Notes: generated by a model from the sequence alone, not told the origin. DNA of 13,589 bases from PFL35 sp041550515 (GCA_041550515.1 JBFEOQ010000043.1:1-13589), one strand, 5' to 3'. Positions 1-7,875 are shown, counted from the stretch's first letter. Translations and numbers: made by a program.

Positions 1-54
1 AACCAAAAGAAATATTAAAAAAATTGCTCCAAATATCATAATTAATTTATTCAT
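1..54 (-). CDS. Partial gene: N-terminus of an exported or membrane protein
   Basis: Only the first 18 codons lie in the window; the rest runs off the left edge. They read MNKLIMIFGAIFLIFLLV, a short basic start followed by an unbroken hydrophobic run, as in a signal peptide or signal anchor. The ATG is preceded on the minus strand by a G-rich stretch (GGGGG at about 59-63) that could act as a ribosome site, and by a TATA-like box at 91-100. Nothing can be said about function. The N-terminal character, the G-rich stretch and the promoter together make a real start likely. Confidence 0.5.
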   Translation of the reverse strand, partial: MNKLIMIFGAIFLIFLLV

Positions 55-90
55 TTTTCCCCCGTCCGTATATTTATAAAATATTTATTT

Positions 91-100
91 GTTATATAAA
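91..100 (-). promoter_or_regulatory. TATA box for the partial gene at the left edge
   Basis: The minus strand reads TTTATATAAC here. Its centre is about 42 bases upstream of the ATG at 54. With the usual archaeal spacing of about 26 bases, transcription would start near 70 and leave a leader of about 16 bases that holds the G-rich ribosome site. The rest of 101-267 is AT-rich sequence with nothing recognisable. Confidence 0.4.
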
Positions 101-267
101 GTTATTTGAAATCCAATCCTTAATATATTATAGTTTTGAGTTTATAAAAACGATTAATGTAATTTTTAAATTTCTAAAAATAATCTCTATTAAAATTTTC
201 TATTTTTTTAAAGAATTCATAGAATCTACATATATTTAAAAGAGCAAAGATTTAATTTTATTGCTTC

Positions 268-1236
268 TTAGAATGATAGAATTTTTAGATTTTTAAAATT
301 GTTTATTTTACTTAGTAATTTTAGAATAATTGACCTAATATAGGATATATATTCTGTTTTTTCCTCAGAATTCTCGTTATGAATAATTTCATTATTTTCA
401 GAATATTTATTCATTATAATATCTCCATTAAAATTATATTTTATATTACAATCTATAATTTTGTTATTATCTGATGATGAAAGATATATCCCATTAACAT
501 GGTTGTTTATAATTTCACAGTTTGAAATAATATTTTCATTATTATCTGAAGCAATTGCATCAATACCTGTATGAGTATTGTTAAAAAATTTACATCTTAG
601 AATTTTATTATAATAAGAATATTGTAATTCTATTCCATCACAATTATCATAAAATATACAATCTGAAATAATATTATTACTACAAGGATTATTTATACTA
701 CCCAGTAAGGCAATACCTTCATCTTTACAACCATAAAAAACACTGTTATATATTTCGTTTTCGTTAGTCCAAATAGCTATACCCACTGGTGTGTTAAAGA
801 TATTACAATTATCAATTTCTGTTTTCTTTGAAGAAATTTTTATACCTTGAGAGTATAAGCCAAGGGCTCCATTTGTTATACCTATGTTCTTTATTTTTAT
901 ACCTGGAGCCCCAACATATACGGCGTATTTGTTTTCTTCTGAGATGGGATTTATTATAGTGATATCCTTGCCTTCACCAATAATTTGGATAGTTTTTTTA
1001 ATTTTAATTACCTCTGGATATTCTCCTTTTTTAACAAATATTAAAGAATCTTGAGCAGCATAGTCTATGGCTTCTTGAATTGAGGTAAATTGACCATCAC
1101 CATTTTTATCAACAACAATTAAAGATATATTTTTAGTATTATCTATTATATCTGATTTAACAATAGTAATATATGAAAACTGTACTATTATAAAAACTGC
1201 GATTGTAATCATGGTTTTTTTTATTTTTCCCTTCAT
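268..1236 (-). CDS. Secreted right-handed parallel beta-helix protein (pectate-lyase/NosD-like fold)
   Basis: The N-terminus has basic residues and a hydrophobic core (about 9-27), consistent with a signal peptide or anchor. Residues 40-60 (VVDKNGDGQFTSIQEAIDYA) form the usual opening of archaeal and bacterial pectate-lyase-like beta-helix proteins, where a GDG-x-F-TSIQEAID segment caps the helix. From about 105 to 285 there are repeated coils 22-25 residues apart, each with an asparagine ladder followed by a GI-hydrophobic step (DEGIAL, CDGIEL, HTGIDA, VNGIYL). This matches the PbH1 repeat pattern. The C-terminus is basic and lacks an obvious anchor. Such folds bind or cleave polysaccharides or serve as surface proteins; no catalytic residues can be named here, so enzyme activity is not claimed. 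The ATG has GGTAGG directly upstream. The gene is probably its own unit, with a TATA box at 1301-1308. Confidence 0.8.
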   Translation of the reverse strand: MKGKIKKTMITIAVFIIVQFSYITIVKSDIIDNTKNISLIVVDKNGDGQFTSIQEAIDYAAQDSLIFVKKGEYPEVIKIKKTIQIIGEGKDITIINPISEENKYAVYVGAPGIKIKNIGITNGALGLYSQGIKISSKKTEIDNCNIFNTPVGIAIWTNENEIYNSVFYGCKDEGIALLGSINNPCSNNIISDCIFYDNCDGIELQYSYYNKILRCKFFNNTHTGIDAIASDNNENIISNCEIINNHVNGIYLSSSDNNKIIDCNIKYNFNGDIIMNKYSENNEIIHNENSEEKTEYISYIRSIILKLLSKINNFKNLKILSF

Positions 1237-1300
1237 CCTACCATACCAAATTAAATATTATTGTGTTATATGTTAACTTGATACATTTTAATTAAAATAA

Positions 1301-1308
1301 TATATAAA
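1301..1308 (-). promoter_or_regulatory. TATA box for the beta-helix gene
   Basis: The minus strand reads TTTATATA in the gap between the beta-helix gene and hflX. A start about 26 bases downstream would leave a leader of roughly 40 bases. This is the best TATA match in the 110-base gap and supports separate transcription from hflX. Confidence 0.4.
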
Positions 1309-1346
1309 GTTTAAGTGTAAAAAATACAAAATGACAAAATATACAA

Positions 1347-2606
1347 CTAACTTAGAATAACTCCATCCAAATCTTTACAGCAAGAAACAATTTTGTCACA
1401 AACACTAGAACTACACTCAAAAGTAACAACAACAAAATCATTATAAGAAATATCTATAACATGAGTGATTTCATATATCCAAGATATAAAAGATTGTGAT
1501 TTATCATTTAAAGGAAATTTAATTTTACAGCATACAAGACTTGGCAAGGAAATATATATAACATTAAACAAACTATTAATACTTAAATCAGTTTTAACAG
1601 ATATAAAAACCATTTTTTTATCTTTTAAAATATCCATTTCTTTAAAGTATTTGATTCTATAATCCAAAATATCCGGTGAAATAAGATCACATTTATTAAA
1701 AACTAAAACAACTGATGACTCAACACCGATATTAACAAGTTCACCTAGACTAATATTTAATTTCTCAACAACAATATCCAAATCTTCACTAATATCAATT
1801 ACTAATAATACAACATCAGCAACTGCAATTTCTTCCAAAGTAGAATGAAAAGCATCAACAACCCAGATTGGTAGTTTACGAATAAAGCCAACTGTATCTG
1901 TTAATAAAATAGGTATATTAAAATCACTAATCTTTTTAGTAGTTGTGGATAGAGTAGAAAAAAGTTTACCTTCAACCTTTACATTTCCCGCAGTTAACAA
2001 ATTCAAAAGACTACTCTTACCAGCATTAGTATATCCTGCAAGAGATACTAGATAAAAACCACCTTTATGACGATGAACACGATGTAATTTTCGCTGGTTA
2101 CAAATTCTCTTCAATTCCTCTTTAATTTTTTTTACCTGTTTTTTTATCATCTCATAATAATCATCAACCTGATATTCACCACCTGCCATAAAACCAGGGT
2201 GTTCACCAGATCTAGCTCGATGAATTAGCTCACGAACAAAAGGACGCTCATATTCAAGTTGAGCCAACGATACTTGAAGTCTAGCTTCCTTTTTTTCAGC
2301 ATGTTTCTCAAAAATTGAAAGGATGAGTCTAATACGATCAAAAACTTCAACATTCCATTGTTTCTCCAGTAAAAACCATTGAGAAGGTCTAAGTTCACCA
2401 TTAACAACTACTAGTTCAATTAAATCTGGATAATTTTTAATGTAATTTTTGATTTCTTCTAACTTCCCTTTCCCAATAAAAGTTTTAACATCAGGTTTAC
2501 TACGAATCTGTATAAAAGTATTTACAACATTATAATCTAAAGTTTCTGCTAAACTAATAATCTCTGAGGTGTAAGATTCCAAAGAAATAACAATTGCATT
2601 CTTCAT
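1347..2606 (-). CDS. hflX: HflX-family ribosome-associated GTPase
   Basis: This is a 419-residue GTPase of the HflX type, a cytoplasmic protein that binds the large ribosomal subunit and in bacteria splits stalled or stressed ribosomes. The N-terminal domain (about 1-140) contains the family's nucleotide-independent region with FIGKGKLEEI (43-52). A conserved glycine-rich GEHPGFMAGGEYQVD stretch (134-148) follows; it replaces the bacterial GETQLE form. A basic helix leads into the G domain: P-loop GYTNAGKSS (191-199), switch I with STLSTTTK (217-224), DTVGF (237-241), NKCD (304-307) and a SVKT G5-like stretch (about 336-339). All nucleotide-binding motifs are intact and the length is normal. 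The transcript probably starts at or just before the ATG: a TATA box lies 29 bases upstream and no ribosome site is seen. Confidence 0.93.
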   Translation of the reverse strand: MKNAIVISLESYTSEIISLAETLDYNVVNTFIQIRSKPDVKTFIGKGKLEEIKNYIKNYPDLIELVVVNGELRPSQWFLLEKQWNVEVFDRIRLILSIFEKHAEKKEARLQVSLAQLEYERPFVRELIHRARSGEHPGFMAGGEYQVDDYYEMIKKQVKKIKEELKRICNQRKLHRVHRHKGGFYLVSLAGYTNAGKSSLLNLLTAGNVKVEGKLFSTLSTTTKKISDFNIPILLTDTVGFIRKLPIWVVDAFHSTLEEIAVADVVLLVIDISEDLDIVVEKLNISLGELVNIGVESSVVLVFNKCDLISPDILDYRIKYFKEMDILKDKKMVFISVKTDLSINSLFNVIYISLPSLVCCKIKFPLNDKSQSFISWIYEITHVIDISYNDFVVVTFECSSSVCDKIVSCCKDLDGVILS

Positions 2607-2628
2607 ATAATTTCAACAACAAAAGAAA

Positions 2629-2641
2629 GTTATATAAAAAA
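2629..2641 (-). promoter_or_regulatory. TATA box of hflX, implying a leaderless mRNA
   Basis: The minus strand reads TTTTTATATAAC. Its TTTATATA core is centred about 29 bases upstream of the hflX ATG, so the predicted transcript start falls within a few bases of the start codon. No Shine-Dalgarno-like sequence lies between them. Confidence 0.5.
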
Positions 2642-2669
2642 ACCTTACTTAAAAATAAGCTATGATTGT

Positions 2670-2801
2670 TTAAGCACCAGGTATAATTAAAAACCAAAAA
2701 ATGATAATAAAAAAAGCTATACTTGCAACAAATAAAACGTCAAGTTTATTTTGAACATCTTCCGATATATTCACAAGCATCCCTTCAAACAAACAAACCA
2801 T
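2670..2801 (-). CDS. Small single-span membrane protein, 43 residues, unknown function
   Basis: Reading the minus strand from the ATG at 2801 gives an open frame of 43 codons ending in TAA. The first half (about 1-20) is mixed and partly acidic (NISEDVQNKLD). Residues 21-40 are an uninterrupted hydrophobic helix rich in Ile and Phe, followed by a short PGA tail, so the protein is probably C-terminally anchored. AAGG lies immediately before the ATG; a second in-frame ATG at codon 8 (MLVNISEDVQ) is an alternative start and would give 36 residues. It sits between hflX and the phosphatidyltransferase on the same strand. I considered a translocon subunit (SecE or Sec61-beta) because of size and topology, but see no matching motif. 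The clean helix in an otherwise gene-free gap makes a real gene likely. Confidence 0.6.
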   Translation of the reverse strand: MVCLFEGMLVNISEDVQNKLDVLFVASIAFFIIIFWFLIIPGA

Positions 2802-2857
2802 CCTTATGTATATTAAAATTTTTCGTAGGTAATTATACAATTGAATATGTATATCAT

Positions 2858-2864
2858 AAAAAAA
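2858..2864 (-). terminator. Possible oligo-T terminator after the glyA operon
   Basis: The minus strand has a run of seven T residues about 85 bases after the stop of the phosphatidyltransferase gene. Archaeal RNA polymerase commonly stops at such runs. In DNA this AT-rich the evidence is weak. Confidence 0.25.
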
Positions 2865-2948
2865 TTAAATTTTAATATTTTATAAACTCGGTAAATAGAT
2901 TTTAACTATAAAATTCAATAAAATTTCAAGTTTATTACTGAGGATGGC

Positions 2949-3590
2949 TTATTTAAATTTAAACCACATCAGAGTTGAAAAGAAACGTTGAATGGATGTA
3001 ATAACACCTATCACCCCAAAATAAACAAGAATCCATGTTAAAAGATTATAATCAAACAACAAATCAAAATTATAAATAATTAAAATATGCTGTAAAATAG
3101 GAGTTACTATTAAAAGAAAAAGTCTATCAGCTCGACCTAAAAGACCTGAGTAATTACGTTTAGCACCAACAGCTTGAGACTGAGTACCCATATAACTTGT
3201 AAGAAGCATTCCAGTAACTGCAACTAAGCCAATGAAATATTGATCTCTACACCAAGGGCTAAGAGCAAGACCTCCAAGTATTAAAACATCTGAAAAGCGA
3301 TCAAAAGCATGATCAATGAAATCACCTTTATCAGAGGTTTTACTTGTAAGTTTTGCAACTTTACCATCAATTGCATCAAAAAATCCGTTAAGGAAAACAA
3401 ATAAAGCTGCAAAAAAAAGGTAAAAATTATTATTTTCAAGAGAAGGAGTTGAGAAATAAAAAAACACACCTGCAAAAAAAGCGAAAATCAAAGAAATTAA
3501 GCTTAAAAGATTTGGATTAAAATGTATAAAAAACTTCGCAAATTTATTCAATAAAGGATCGATATTATCTCTTTGGTTATCAAGAACCAT
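2949..3590 (-). CDS. CDP-alcohol phosphatidyltransferase family membrane protein
   Basis: This 213-residue integral membrane enzyme joins a CDP-activated lipid to an alcohol head group in phospholipid synthesis. The signature D-x2-DG-x2-A-(R)-x8-G-x3-D-x3-D is present: D72, D75, G76, A79, G89, D93 and D97, with the four aspartates that hold the metal and CDP. The arginine after the alanine is replaced by lysine (K80). About five or six hydrophobic segments are visible (around 28-47, 55-70, 100-112, 118-130, 150-168, 180-200). In archaea the family covers archaetidylinositol-phosphate, archaetidylglycerol and archaetidylserine synthases; the sequence alone does not tell me the head group. It is the last gene of a likely operon with the AK6-like kinase (18-base gap) and glyA. 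Confidence 0.85.
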   Translation of the reverse strand: MVLDNQRDNIDPLLNKFAKFFIHFNPNLLSLISLIFAFFAGVFFYFSTPSLENNNFYLFFAALFVFLNGFFDAIDGKVAKLTSKTSDKGDFIDHAFDRFSDVLILGGLALSPWCRDQYFIGLVAVTGMLLTSYMGTQSQAVGAKRNYSGLLGRADRLFLLIVTPILQHILIIYNFDLLFDYNLLTWILVYFGVIGVITSIQRFFSTLMWFKFK

Positions 3591-3608
3591 AAACAGTCAA
3601 CTCGATTT

Positions 3609-4157
3609 TTATAAACCCTTTAAAATCTCATCGGACCAATCAATTTTTCCTATTTTATATTTTTTTATATTCTTAAATTTATTATTAATAATTTCTAAGA
3701 TGGATTCTACTATATCATTAATAGATTGTTTTGTTCCATTAATTTCAAAACATTTATTTTCAGTATGGATATCTACTGCTTCAGTTAGTATCACATCTAG
3801 AATTTCTGCTTCAATATTTTCACGGATTTTTTCTTCGCCCCAATTTCGATTTTTAAGTATTTTTTTTAGTTTTGAAGGATGTAGTCTAAGAATTATTATT
3901 TTATCAATACAAGTCAAAAGATGAGCAATATGTCCTTCTACAAAAACAATATCTTGAGTATTGAACTTATTTTTAATATAATTATCTAATTTTTTAATAT
4001 CAACGATATTTGAAGCTCTTTTTTTGTCAAATCCAATGATAAAATTGTTATCAAATGTAACTTGTTTTAGATCAACCACTATAAAACCTTTCTTTTCTAA
4101 AATAGATACCACTGTTGTTTTACCAGTACCAGGTGTTCCTGTAATTGCAATAATCAT
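3609..4157 (-). CDS. AK6/Fap7-type adenylate (NMP) kinase
   Basis: This 182-residue protein is of the AK6 (Fap7, hCINAP) family, which phosphorylates nucleoside monophosphates and helps late small-subunit ribosome maturation in eukaryotes and archaea. The P-loop GTPGTGKTT is at residues 7-15. The central VFVEGHIAHLL segment (71-81) carries the family's EGH motif. The LID-like region NRNWGEEKIRENIEAEI (103-119) matches the R-x-W/Y...KI-x-EN-x2-AEI pattern that sets this family apart from ordinary adenylate kinases. The C-terminal IDWSDEIL is also typical of the archaeal members. The length is normal. It is translated from ATG 4157, five bases after the glyA stop, so it is almost certainly co-transcribed with glyA. 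Confidence 0.9.
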   Translation of the reverse strand: MIIAITGTPGTGKTTVVSILEKKGFIVVDLKQVTFDNNFIIGFDKKRASNIVDIKKLDNYIKNKFNTQDIVFVEGHIAHLLTCIDKIIILRLHPSKLKKILKNRNWGEEKIRENIEAEILDVILTEAVDIHTENKCFEINGTKQSINDIVESILEIINNKFKNIKKYKIGKIDWSDEILKGL

Positions 4158-4162
4158 GAAAT

Positions 4163-5458
4163 CTATACCAACTTATGGTAATCGTACCCTCTAAAACCTT
4201 CTTTAAAACAATAATGAAGCTCTTGATAATCTTTCCTAAACTCTTTAATTTCTTCTTTAATCTTACTTGATTTCTCATTGTCAATTAAAATACGCTTATA
4301 AAACTCAGCTACTTCGTCCATTTCTTTCTCTTTCATTCCAATACGGGTAAGTTCTGGAGTGCCAAGGCGTAAACCAGATGGATTTAAAGGATCCTCATCA
4401 CCAGGGATAGTATTCATATTTGTAACTATACCAGCTTCAACTAATTTCTTTGATGCTTCTTTTCCTTTACCTGGACCAATTGCAAGAAGAATCTGATGAG
4501 ATTTGGTAAAACCTAATTTTTCACCAAATACTTTAAAACCTCGTTCAAATAGACTTTGTGCAAAAGCTTGAGCATTAGCAATTGTTTGTTTTGCATACGC
4601 TTCTCCAAATTCTAAATGTTCTGCATAAGCAATTGCTTTTGCCGCAACATGATGCAAGTGATATGAAGAAGTAACACCTGGGAAAATTCCAAAATTAATC
4701 TTACGTAAAAAAGACTTGCTCTTTTCAGTTGATTTATTATGATCAGAAAGTATCATACCACCTTGAGGCCCAGGTAATGTCTTATGAGTTGAACCATTCA
4801 TTACATCAGCACCCTCACGAAGTGGATCCTGGAATTGTTTTCCACCAATTAAACCAAGCACATGTGCTGCATCATAAACTAAATAAGCACCAACATCATG
4901 AGCAGCCTCTGCTAGATCTTTAATTGGGCTAGGAAATAAAAAAACAGATCGTCCATTGAGACAAAGCTTTGGTTTAATCTTTTTTATAAGTTTTACTGCC
5001 CCGTCAATATCAATATTCATCTCTTTATCATTAAAAGGATAAGATACTAGATTTATTCCACGAACACCGGCACCACCCCATTTACCAAAACTAATATGTG
5101 CACCATTTGCTAGATCAAGTACGCAAGCAGTCTCACCAGGTTTTATTAATGCTTTCAAAACCCCAATATTTGCAGTAGTTCCAGAAGTAGGTCTAACATC
5201 GGCATATTTACAATTGAATAGTTGTTTTGCTAGTTCAATTGCTTTTTCTTCAACTCGATCAAAAATTTCACAGCCTTCATAATAGCGTTTCCCTGGAGTG
5301 CCCTCAGCATATCTACCATGAAAATCAGTGATAAGCATTTCACGACAAAGAGGTGATAAAACATTTTCACTTGCAATCATAGGAAGTGAATTAGCAAAAA
5401 ATTCGTTATTTAAACGTGCTTGTTTACGTATATAATCAATTTCAGCATACCAGTTCAT
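4163..5458 (-). CDS. glyA: Serine hydroxymethyltransferase
   Basis: This PLP enzyme interconverts serine and glycine and passes the one-carbon unit to a pterin (tetrahydrofolate or tetrahydromethanopterin in archaea). At 431 residues it has normal length. Visible landmarks are LPMIASENVLSP (25-36), RYYEGCEIFDRVE (58-70), a phosphate-binding SGTTAN (92-97), the PLP-stacking histidine in NGAHIS (about 121), the pyridine-contacting aspartate in VYDAAH (196), and the Schiff-base lysine K226 in STHKTLPGPQGG. The carboxylate-binding LRLGTPELTRIG lies near the C-terminal domain. It is the first gene of a probable glyA-kinase-phosphatidyltransferase operon. The ATG has AGGGG about 8-12 bases upstream. 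Confidence 0.95.
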   Translation of the reverse strand: MNWYAEIDYIRKQARLNNEFFANSLPMIASENVLSPLCREMLITDFHGRYAEGTPGKRYYEGCEIFDRVEEKAIELAKQLFNCKYADVRPTSGTTANIGVLKALIKPGETACVLDLANGAHISFGKWGGAGVRGINLVSYPFNDKEMNIDIDGAVKLIKKIKPKLCLNGRSVFLFPSPIKDLAEAAHDVGAYLVYDAAHVLGLIGGKQFQDPLREGADVMNGSTHKTLPGPQGGMILSDHNKSTEKSKSFLRKINFGIFPGVTSSYHLHHVAAKAIAYAEHLEFGEAYAKQTIANAQAFAQSLFERGFKVFGEKLGFTKSHQILLAIGPGKGKEASKKLVEAGIVTNMNTIPGDEDPLNPSGLRLGTPELTRIGMKEKEMDEVAEFYKRILIDNEKSSKIKEEIKEFRKDYQELHYCFKEGFRGYDYHKLV

Positions 5459-5492
5459 AGATAAAACCCCTAAAAAAACCGTAACAATAATT

Positions 5493-5502
5493 CTAATAAA
5501 AA
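5493..5502 (-). promoter_or_regulatory. Probable TATA box for glyA operon
   Basis: The minus strand reads TTTTTATTAG about 40 bases upstream of the glyA ATG. A start about 26 bases on would leave a short leader containing the AGGGG ribosome site. This is the only TATA-like element I see in the 63-base gap. Confidence 0.35.
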
Positions 5503-5521
5503 GATAATGGAAAAAATAAAA

Positions 5522-6613
5522 TTATATCTCAATTAGATCTGATGGAGTTTTTGATAATTTTTCACACCCTTTTTTTGTAACAAGAATGTCATCTTCAATT
5601 CTTACTCCACCAAAGTTTGGTATATAAACACCGGGTTCAATAGTTAAAATCATATTCTCTCGGAGTTTAATATTTGAATTAGGATTTAAACCAAAACTAC
5701 CATCATGAACACTCAAACCAATTGAGTGTCCAGTTGAATGAATAAAACAACCATTAAATTCACTTTGATTTATAAATTTATTAACAGCATCATGTACTTG
5801 TTTACCTGTTACCCCTGGTTTTATAATTTGAAAAGCCTTTTTTTGAGCATTTAAAACAGTTTCATACATTTTTTTCTGCTTATTATTTGCATTTCCAAAA
5901 ACAAATGTGCGAGTTATATCCGAATTGTAACGTTTATAGCAAGCGCCAAAATCACAAAGAATAAAATCACCTTTAATTAATTTAGTGTCACCATTAGTAT
6001 AATGTGGTTCAGCAGAATTTTTACCAAATGATGAAATAGTTTCAAAAGCAGGTTTATCTGCACCTAGTTTTTTTATTAAATAGTTTATTTCTGCAGCAAG
6101 TTCGTATTCATACATACTTGCATTTATTAATTCAGGTATATTATTCATTACCTTATCTGAAATTTTAACAGCTTTTTTTATTAAATTAATTTCTATTTCA
6201 TCTTTAATTATTCTAGTTTTTGATAAAGCATCCGTTATATCAATAAAATTATGTTTCGATAAAACAATTGATAATAATTGATAATCGCGATATGTTAAAC
6301 CATTAAAATTTAATCCAATTTTTTCATAACCCTGAACTATATTTTTTAAATAAGTATTAAACTCTTTATTGTTTTCATAAATTTTAATATTCTTATTTGC
6401 TTTTTTAGCTGTTTCAGATTCTAGTCGACTAACAATAAGTTCTAAATTTCCATCCGGATATAAAACAGCGGCACATCCTTCAAATAAACCTTTTTCAAGA
6501 CCTGTTACATAAAAAAAATTTGAATCTATATAATTTTCAACATTATTTTTAATAATTATTACATCAAGTTTTTCTTTTAAATTTTTAAAAATTTTTTTTA
6601 TTCTTTTTTTCAA
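5522..6613 (-). CDS. M24-family Xaa-Pro aminopeptidase/dipeptidase
   Basis: This 363-residue cytoplasmic metallopeptidase removes residues next to proline. It has the two-domain layout of prolidase/aminopeptidase P: an N-terminal creatinase-like domain (about 1-130) and a C-terminal pita-bread domain. All five metal ligands are visible: D221 in CDFGA, D232 in SDITRT, H296 in HSTGHSIGL, E326 in TIEPGVY and E340 in GVRIEDD. The start is TTG at 6613: no in-frame ATG occurs near the N-terminus (the first internal Met is about residue 156), and GAGAGGG lies about 10 bases upstream, a good ribosome site for this TTG. It is a separate gene or the second in a unit with the upstream regulator (87-base gap). 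The choice between Xaa-Pro dipeptidase and aminopeptidase cannot be made from sequence reading. Confidence 0.9.
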   Translation of the reverse strand: MKKRIKKIFKNLKEKLDVIIIKNNVENYIDSNFFYVTGLEKGLFEGCAAVLYPDGNLELIVSRLESETAKKANKNIKIYENNKEFNTYLKNIVQGYEKIGLNFNGLTYRDYQLLSIVLSKHNFIDITDALSKTRIIKDEIEINLIKKAVKISDKVMNNIPELINASMYEYELAAEINYLIKKLGADKPAFETISSFGKNSAEPHYTNGDTKLIKGDFILCDFGACYKRYNSDITRTFVFGNANNKQKKMYETVLNAQKKAFQIIKPGVTGKQVHDAVNKFINQSEFNGCFIHSTGHSIGLSVHDGSFGLNPNSNIKLRENMILTIEPGVYIPNFGGVRIEDDILVTKKGCEKLSKTPSDLIEI

Positions 6614-6700
6614 AATATATACCCTCTCAAGATAATTAAAACATTTTTAAAATATTGAAAATAAAAGGAATAATTTTATATTTATTTGGATTTAAAAGGT

Positions 6701-7084
6701 TTATTTATACTCTTTTATAAGTGTTTGTAGTTCTGATAGATCACTTTTAATAGTTTGGACTTGTTTCATTTTTTCTGTTTCAAAACTTCTTAAGATTTCT
6801 GGTAAAGCCTTAGTAAGTGTATAAATATGAACTGGTCTACCTTTACCTTTCTTTTTAAGATCACGTTTTTTTGCCCAGCCACGTCGTCTCATTTCCTGCA
6901 TTGCAACGCTTACTTCTGGTTGTCTTAAATCTGCTCCTTGTTCGACATCCGCAGATCTACATTCAGGTACTTGAGAGATATACATCAATGTTTTAGCAAG
7001 ATTCCTTGGCATCCCTAGTTCAGCAAATAATGAAACTGCTTTATCGTCTTTTTCATCCAATACAAATGAATTTTTTCGCTTCAT
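6701..7084 (-). CDS. Winged-helix transcriptional regulator (TrmB/ArsR-like, archaeal)
   Basis: This 127-residue protein appears to be all DNA-binding domain plus a helical tail. Residues about 15-95 form a winged helix: helices around LFAELGMPRNLAKTLMYIS, a recognition region DLRQPEVSVAMQEMRRRGW (52-70), then a basic wing (KKRDLKKKGKGRPVHIYTLT). Residues 100-127 are an amphipathic helix, probably for dimerisation. No ligand-binding or metal-binding domain is present. GAGGAG at 7088-7093 lies 4 bases from the ATG, a strong ribosome site. A likely TATA element (7113-7122) overlaps the end of the dCMP deaminase gene, so it may be transcribed on its own. Target genes are unknown; the peptidase gene lies next downstream. 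Confidence 0.8.
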   Translation of the reverse strand: MKRKNSFVLDEKDDKAVSLFAELGMPRNLAKTLMYISQVPECRSADVEQGADLRQPEVSVAMQEMRRRGWAKKRDLKKKGKGRPVHIYTLTKALPEILRSFETEKMKQVQTIKSDLSELQTLIKEYK

Positions 7085-7112
7085 ATTCTCCTCGCCTGTT
7101 GTAAATCATTCG

Positions 7113-7122
7113 ACAGTATTTA
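7113..7122 (-). promoter_or_regulatory. TATA-like box for the winged-helix regulator gene
   Basis: The minus strand reads AATATAAATA across the last codons of the dCMP deaminase gene. It lies about 34 bases upstream of the regulator ATG, leaving room for a leader of a few bases with the GAGGAG at its start. Confidence 0.3.
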
Positions 7123-7614
7123 TATTTTTCCTATTTTTTCAACAACAGGAGAAAAATTTTTTTTATTTAAATTTCTAATTTTAATTTTACTTTCAAAAAG
7201 CATCTTCTTTGCAAGGTCATCAGGGTAGTCGCCAGAGTATATTATTTCTTCAACACCTGCGTTTATAAGCATTTTAACACAAACAACACAAGGTGTGTTT
7301 GTACAATATAATGTTGAACCTTTTATTGAAACACCGAAAACTGCAGCTTGAATAATCACATTTTGTTCGGCATGGAGTCCTCGGCAAAGTTCATGTCTTG
7401 CACCTGAGGGAATATTCATATCTTTTCTTATACATCCAAGATCTTTACAATGTTTCATACCTTTTGGTGCTCCATTGTAACCTGTACTTAGAATATGCTT
7501 ATCTTTTACAAGAATTGCACCTACTTTCCTTCGTAAACATGTACTTCTTTTAGAAACAACATGGGCCATTTCCATGAAATATTCATCATAAGAAGGTCTT
7601 TCCCCCATAATCAT
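7120..7614 (-). CDS. Deoxycytidylate (dCMP) deaminase, ComEB type
   Basis: This zinc enzyme deaminates dCMP to dUMP, feeding thymidylate synthesis. From the ATG at 7614 it is 164 residues. The catalytic HAE is at 81-83 (HAEQNVI) and the zinc-binding PCVVC at 108-112. A second cysteine/histidine-rich loop (H55, C56, C61, H74, C77) matches the additional zinc site of dCMP deaminases and separates it from cytidine deaminases. Several starts are possible (TTG 7617, ATG 7614, ATG 7608). I prefer 7614, since a TATA box centred near 7643 predicts a transcript start at about 7617, and a weak AGG lies six bases upstream. The shorter ATG 7608 form (MGERPSYDEYF) would also be functional. Confidence 0.92.
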   Translation of the reverse strand: MIMGERPSYDEYFMEMAHVVSKRSTCLRRKVGAILVKDKHILSTGYNGAPKGMKHCKDLGCIRKDMNIPSGARHELCRGLHAEQNVIIQAAVFGVSIKGSTLYCTNTPCVVCVKMLINAGVEEIIYSGDYPDDLAKKMLFESKIKIRNLNKKNFSPVVEKIGKI

Positions 7615-7636
7615 CAAAAACCTAATGCTAAATCAT

Positions 7637-7647
7637 GGTTAATAAAA
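7637..7647 (-). promoter_or_regulatory. TATA box for dCMP deaminase
   Basis: The minus strand reads TTTTATTAACC, centred about 29 bases upstream of the ATG at 7614. As for hflX, this spacing points to a leaderless or near-leaderless mRNA. Confidence 0.4.
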
Positions 7648-7723
7648 TTTTGATATTTTTGATGAAAAATATTTTGAAATAAGAATGATAGTTACATAAG
7701 ATTTCAAGAAGTATATAGATAAA

Positions 7724-7875
7724 ATGAGAATATTTTATAAAGAAGATCCGTTTGAAAAAATTGAGGATTAATTGAAAAATTAAATGAAAACGTCAAAAAT
7801 GTTAAAAATCTAGTCAAACTTTGGATAATAAAAGATAAGTTAAAAAAAGAATTGATTTTGGAAACCCTAATTTAG
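7724..7875 (+). pseudogene. Broken short gene (one frameshift), about 50 codons, unknown function
   Basis: This is the only coding-like stretch in the roughly 300-base gap 7618-7920. From ATG 7724 the frame gives MRIFYKEDPFEKIED and stops at 7769. The adjacent frame takes over without a gap at 7768 and continues as LIEKLNENVKNVKNLVKLWI and then IKDKLKKELILETLI, ending in TAG at 7873-7875. One missing base near 7766 (GAG-GA-TTA) would join the two into a single highly charged, helical, coiled-coil-like protein. The joint is smooth in composition, so I read it as one small gene with a deletion. It could also be chance in AT-rich DNA or an assembly error. The family is unknown. Confidence 0.4.

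Noticed and set aside
2670..2801. Calling the 43-residue protein SecE or Sec61-beta
   Set aside because: Size and topology fit, but no conserved motif of either subunit is visible.
4729..4923. Histidine-rich plus-strand frame inside glyA
   Set aside because: It overlaps the PLP-lysine region of a well-supported glyA gene; the histidine content is a by-product of the opposite strand.
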